Of a stretch of 64,000 nucleotides of DNA, positions 60,982-64,000 are shown one piece after another. The DNA comes from Pigmentiphaga litoralis (lineage in GTDB: Bacteria > Pseudomonadota > Gammaproteobacteria > Burkholderiales > Burkholderiaceae_B). The first letter of the stretch is position 1; every line of letters starts with the position of its first letter. The translations under genes were made by a program, and so were the position numbers. Location: contig NZ_JACCBP010000001.1 of assembly GCF_013408655.1 (NCBI RefSeq), forward strand, positions 1,984,001 through 2,048,000. Reading direction: 5' to 3'. The notes under the pieces are model-generated. The model had not been told where the DNA came from and made no database searches. It worked only from the letters and a program-made list of their open reading frames with translations.

Positions 60982-61473
60982 ATGCCGATCCGCATCGCTG
61001 TTCTGATGGGCAGTGTGCTGATGATTTTGTCGACCAGCAGCTTCGGTCAGGCCGATGATGTCGCGTTGAAGGCGGCGTTCATCTACAACTTTGCGCTGTT
61101 CACGACCTGGCAGGGCGGGCCGCAGACACCGGATTTTCGGGTCTGCACGGCGGCCGACGGCGAGTTGTGGAATAGCCTGCAGCGCTTGCGGGGCAAGCTG
61201 GTGGGCACGCGGCCGTGGGCCGTCTACCCGATGGCCCCTGCAGAAACGCCGCAGCAATGCGACGTGCTGGTGCTGAGCGGGTCCCTGCCGACCCCGTCGT
61301 ACCCGGCGACCCTGATCGTTCGCGACGGCGATCGATCACCCAATGACGGCGCGTCCATTGCGCTGGTCACCGAAGCCAATCATGTCCGCTTCGACATCGA
61401 TACCCGCGCCGCGCGGCGCAGTGGGCTGACCTTCAGCTCGAAACTGCTGTCGCTGGCCAGGAGTGTGCAGTGA
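60982..61473 (+). CDS. YfiR family periplasmic regulator
   Basis: The 163-residue protein has a Sec signal (cleavage about residue 24, FGQA) followed by the YfiR signature [19 protein letters not shown] (about 25-43), [15 protein letters not shown] and CDVLVLSGS, ending with [15 protein letters not shown]. YfiR represses a membrane diguanylate cyclase (YfiN) in Pseudomonas. Here the next gene, overlapping by 4 bp, is a membrane GGDEF-EAL enzyme with a matching periplasmic loop, so this protein probably controls it. Confidence 0.9.
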   Translation: MPIRIAVLMGSVLMILSTSSFGQADDVALKAAFIYNFALFTTWQGGPQTPDFRVCTAADGELWNSLQRLRGKLVGTRPWAVYPMAPAETPQQCDVLVLSGSLPTPSYPATLIVRDGDRSPNDGASIALVTEANHVRFDIDTRAARRSGLTFSSKLLSLARSVQ

Positions 61474-63374
61474 CGGCCGCGGTCAAGACGGACAAGACCC
61501 CCATCACGGCGTCGTTCCGGGTGGCGCAGCTGGCCGCCACGGCCATCAGCCTGATGGTCGCTGGCTGCATCCTGACCGGATTCCAGTTCGCCTCGCTGCA
61601 GCAGTCGCTGACGGACGACCTGAAGGTGCAGGCGTCGCTGGTGGCGGACAACGTGGCGGCATCGATGATGTTCCTGGACCGGCGCGCCGCCGCCCAGACC
61701 CTCGACCTGCTGCAGCCACCGCCCTACCTGCTGTCCGTGACGGTCTACGACCTGGAAGACAAGGTGTTTGCCGAGTTTCATCGTCCGGGCGCCACAACCG
61801 ACGATGCCATGCGCCCGGCATTGCGCCGCGATGGGGTCGACACCTCGCTGACACGGATCGCGGTGGCCCGCCCGGTGGCGTACCGCCGCGAAGCACTCGG
61901 GCGGGTGGTGGTCGTGGCGAGCACGTCGCGGGTCGGCGTCGGCCTGCTGCGCTACGTGGGGCTGTTTGCCATGGCGACCCTTGGCGCCTTGTCGGCCGCC
62001 GCGCTCGTCATGGCCAAGACCCGGGCGCGCGTCGAAAAAGCCGAAGCCCGGATGGACTACCTGGCCCACACCGACCCGGTGACCGAGCTCGGCAACCGCC
62101 GTGTCGTGTATGACACTATCGCGGCGCGCATCGCGACACGCACGGACGTGCGCGGCGATCCACGCGGTCCGGCCGGCGCGCGATTCGCCTTGCTGTTGAT
62201 CGATCTGGACAACTTCAAGGCGGTCAACGATACGGCGGGCCATAGCGTGGGCGACGCCCTGCTGCGCAAGGTGGGGCAGGTGCTGCGCCATGTGGTGCGG
62301 CCCGATGACGTCGTGGGACGTATCGGGGGCGACGAATTTGCCGTCGTGGCGTCGCCGATCGCCGATGTGGCCGAGGCGCTCTCGATTGCCGAACGCATCA
62401 CCTCGGCGTTGGGGCGGCCGTTTCATGTCGATGGCCAGGAAGTATTCGCCCGGGCAAGCGTGGGCCTGAGTCTCTTTCCCGACGACGCCCAGAACCAGTC
62501 GGACCTGGTCAGCAACGCCGACATTGCGCTGTACGACGCCAAGTCGCTGGGGAAAAACACCTTCGTTGCCTTCAAGCGGGAGATGACGGTGGCGACGCAG
62601 CGCCGGGTCGCCATGGAACGCGATCTGCGCAAGGCGATCGACCGGGGCGAACTGGACGTCTACTACCAGCCGCAGTTCGACTGTGCAACGGGCGTGCTGG
62701 TCGGCGCCGAGGCCCTCGTGCGGTGGCTCCATCCGGAAAAGGGGTTCATTGCGCCAGCCGACTTTATTCCGGTTGCCGAAGAATGCGGGCTGATCAGCCA
62801 TATCGGCCTGTGGGTCCTGGGCCGCGCCTGCCGGGACGCCACCCGCTGGCCGGGCCGGGACACCGCGCCATTGACGGTGGCGGTCAACGTGTCGGCCAGG
62901 CAGCTGCGTGATCCGGCGTTCATCGACCGGGTCAGCGAGGTGCTGCAATCGAGTGGTCTGCCGCCGGCGCAGCTGGAACTGGAACTGACCGAAAGCCTGC
63001 TGATGGAAGACGTGGACACGGCGGTTGCGTTCATGCACGCGATACGCGGCCTCGGCATCAAACTGTCCATCGATGACTTCGGCACCGGCTATTCCTCGCT
63101 GGCCTATCTGCAGACCTTTCCGATCAACAAATTGAAGATCGATCAGAGCTTCGTCCGGCAGCTCCCGTCCGAGCGCTTCGAGATCGCGAACGCCATCATT
63201 TCGCTGGCGCATGGCTTCGGGCTCAGGGTCATTGCGGAAGGCGTGGAGTCTCCCGAGCAGCTGGCGTGGCTGCAGCATGCCGGCTGCGATGTCGTGCAGG
63301 GCTATCTGTTCGCCCGGCCGATGGACCGCGTGGCGCTGCAGTCCCTCATGACGCCGGTCCAATCGGCCGCGTGA
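61470..63374 (+). CDS. Membrane-bound GGDEF-EAL cyclic-di-GMP enzyme (YfiN-like with EAL)
   Basis: The 634-residue protein has helix 1 (about residues 20-42), a periplasmic CHASE8-like sensor (about 45-155), helix 2 (about 160-182), a GGDEF domain with an intact GGDEF at 286-290 and an inhibitory I-site RPDD at 277-280, and an EAL domain with [10 protein letters not shown] (EAL at 414-416), [13 protein letters not shown] and [16 protein letters not shown]. All key motifs are intact, so both synthesis and breakdown of c-di-GMP are possible. The GTG start overlaps the yfiR-like stop. Confidence 0.94.
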   Translation: MTAAVKTDKTPITASFRVAQLAATAISLMVAGCILTGFQFASLQQSLTDDLKVQASLVADNVAASMMFLDRRAAAQTLDLLQPPPYLLSVTVYDLEDKVFAEFHRPGATTDDAMRPALRRDGVDTSLTRIAVARPVAYRREALGRVVVVASTSRVGVGLLRYVGLFAMATLGALSAAALVMAKTRARVEKAEARMDYLAHTDPVTELGNRRVVYDTIAARIATRTDVRGDPRGPAGARFALLLIDLDNFKAVNDTAGHSVGDALLRKVGQVLRHVVRPDDVVGRIGGDEFAVVASPIADVAEALSIAERITSALGRPFHVDGQEVFARASVGLSLFPDDAQNQSDLVSNADIALYDAKSLGKNTFVAFKREMTVATQRRVAMERDLRKAIDRGELDVYYQPQFDCATGVLVGAEALVRWLHPEKGFIAPADFIPVAEECGLISHIGLWVLGRACRDATRWPGRDTAPLTVAVNVSARQLRDPAFIDRVSEVLQSSGLPPAQLELELTESLLMEDVDTAVAFMHAIRGLGIKLSIDDFGTGYSSLAYLQTFPINKLKIDQSFVRQLPSERFEIANAIISLAHGFGLRVIAEGVESPEQLAWLQHAGCDVVQGYLFARPMDRVALQSLMTPVQSAA

Positions 63375-63419
63375 CGGTGCACAGGGCCTGCGGCGCATGA
63401 CGCGCGCCGCCCTGCCCGC

Positions 63420-64000
63420 CTACTTCGCGCCGTAGCCCCCGCCCCCGGGCGTCTCGATCTCGAACGCGTCACCCGCGGCCAGTTCCGCCTTGTCGGCATG
63501 CGCAAGCATCCTGATGCTGCCGTCGGCCCGCAGCACCCGCGCCACGCCCGGCGCACCCGGCCCGCCGCCCGCGCCGCCGGGCGCCGGATGGATCCAGCCA
63601 TTGGCCAGCAAGGATACGGTCATGGGTTCCAGAAAGCGCAGGGTGCGGATCCCGCCATTGCCGCCCGTCCACGTGCCGGGCCCGCCCGATGCCGGACGGA
63701 TCTGGAACCGTTCGAGCCGCACCGGAAATCGCAGTTCCAGCACTTCCGGGTCGGTCAGGCGCGAGTTCGTCATATTGGTCTGCACGACCGACGTTCCATT
63801 GAAGCCGCCGGTCAACGCGCCGTCGGCATCGAACCGCCCCCCCGCGCCGGATCCGCCCGACACCGTCTCGTAGTACTGATGTTGCGCGTTGCCGAACGTG
63901 ACGTTGCTCATGGTCGGCTGACTGCCCGCCATGACGCCCAGCGCGCCATACAAGGCGTTGGTGACGCAGGTCGACGTCTCGACATTGCCCGCCACCACGG
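63420..64000 (-). CDS. Hydantoinase B/5-oxoprolinase-type protein, C-terminal part (cut by window edge)
   Basis: The frame is open from the window end to TAG at 63420-63422 and gives the last 193 residues. They match the C-terminus of the hydantoinase B/oxoprolinase family: NVETSTCVTNALYGALGVMA, SQPTMSNVTFGN, YYETVSGGSGAGGRFDADGA, NSRLTDPEVLELRFPVRLE, and the terminal ETPGGGGYGAK. It is a second gene of this type and not the missing end of the one at position 1. The exact activity cannot be told from this part. Confidence 0.88.
   Translation of the reverse strand, partial: VVAGNVETSTCVTNALYGALGVMAGSQPTMSNVTFGNAQHQYYETVSGGSGAGGRFDADGALTGGFNGTSVVQTNMTNSRLTDPEVLELRFPVRLERFQIRPASGGPGTWTGGNGGIRTLRFLEPMTVSLLANGWIHPAPGGAGGGPGAPGVARVLRADGSIRMLAHADKAELAAGDAFEIETPGGGGYGAK

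Noticed and set aside
1..64000. The two hydantoinase B fragments as ends of one gene
   Set aside because: They lie at opposite ends of a linear window with about 62 kb between them; each has its own context, so they are two genes.
1..64000. tRNA, rRNA, insertion sequence or phage genes
   Set aside because: I looked for cloverleaf-like sequences, transposase motifs and integrase motifs and saw none that I could support.

Overview
The window is GC-rich chromosomal DNA from a betaproteobacterium of the order Burkholderiales, most likely family Alcaligenaceae (Bordetella/Achromobacter-like). The clues are four Bug-type (TctC) solute receptors without their permeases, an LpxO-type lipid A hydroxylase, a conserved yebC-purD-hemF-nadD-rsfS-rlmH-maf-rng block, and many small regulator-plus-catabolic cassettes. 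I saw no rRNA, tRNA, insertion sequence, phage gene or CRISPR array.

Layout. 0-4.5 kb: a minus-strand dadA-like/hyuA/hyuB operon (hyuB cut by the window edge). 4.8-8.6 kb: lpxO and a quinone oxidoreductase (minus), then upp and an AI-2E-type permease (plus). 8.7-13.9 kb: a MarR-controlled tripartite efflux operon (NodT-type outer-membrane factor, EmrA-like, EmrB-like), closed by a strong terminator. 14-22.6 kb: a HerA-like ATPase (minus) and the housekeeping block. 22.6-28.5 kb: a MarR regulator converging on a two-component flavin monooxygenase plus TRAP transporter operon. 28.8-36 kb: a LacI-type regulator divergent from an alpha/beta hydrolase, two TctC receptors, two cupins and a ketopantoate-reductase-like gene; this stretch is full of short tandem repeats. 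36.2-41.1 kb: a small secreted protein, an HTH-citrate-synthase fusion, and a divergent TctC/class II aldolase/Rieske oxygenase operon. 41.3-47.2 kb: an amidohydrolase lipoprotein, MipA, a two-component system, and small unknown proteins. 47.2-52.8 kb: an IclR regulator with an amidohydrolase on one side and TctC/flavin-reductase-like/HpcH aldolase/cupin on the other. 53-63.4 kb: two exported lipoproteins (metallophosphatase and phytase-like esterase), a B12-binding radical SAM protein, and a TonB receptor/YfiR/GGDEF-EAL operon. The window ends in the C-terminal part of a second, different hydantoinase B-type gene.

How the parts work together. Most accessory cassettes follow one plan: a regulator, a periplasmic receptor and one to four enzymes for an aromatic or organic acid substrate. 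For several of them the sequence also shows a candidate operator: a LacI-type palindrome before the hydrolase, a repeated 17-bp motif between the IclR gene and its divergent operon, a MarR palindrome before the efflux genes, and CTTAA-N6-CTTAA boxes before both the response regulator and the mipA operon.

The most unusual signals are these: the cluster of degenerate tandem repeats of 8, 10, 12, 14 and 15 bp within about 6 kb; the HTH-citrate synthase fusion that has lost a catalytic histidine; the two identically built response-regulator boxes; the TonB receptor/YfiR/cyclic-di-GMP enzyme operon; and a structured intergenic element bounded by 22-bp direct repeats before yebC.
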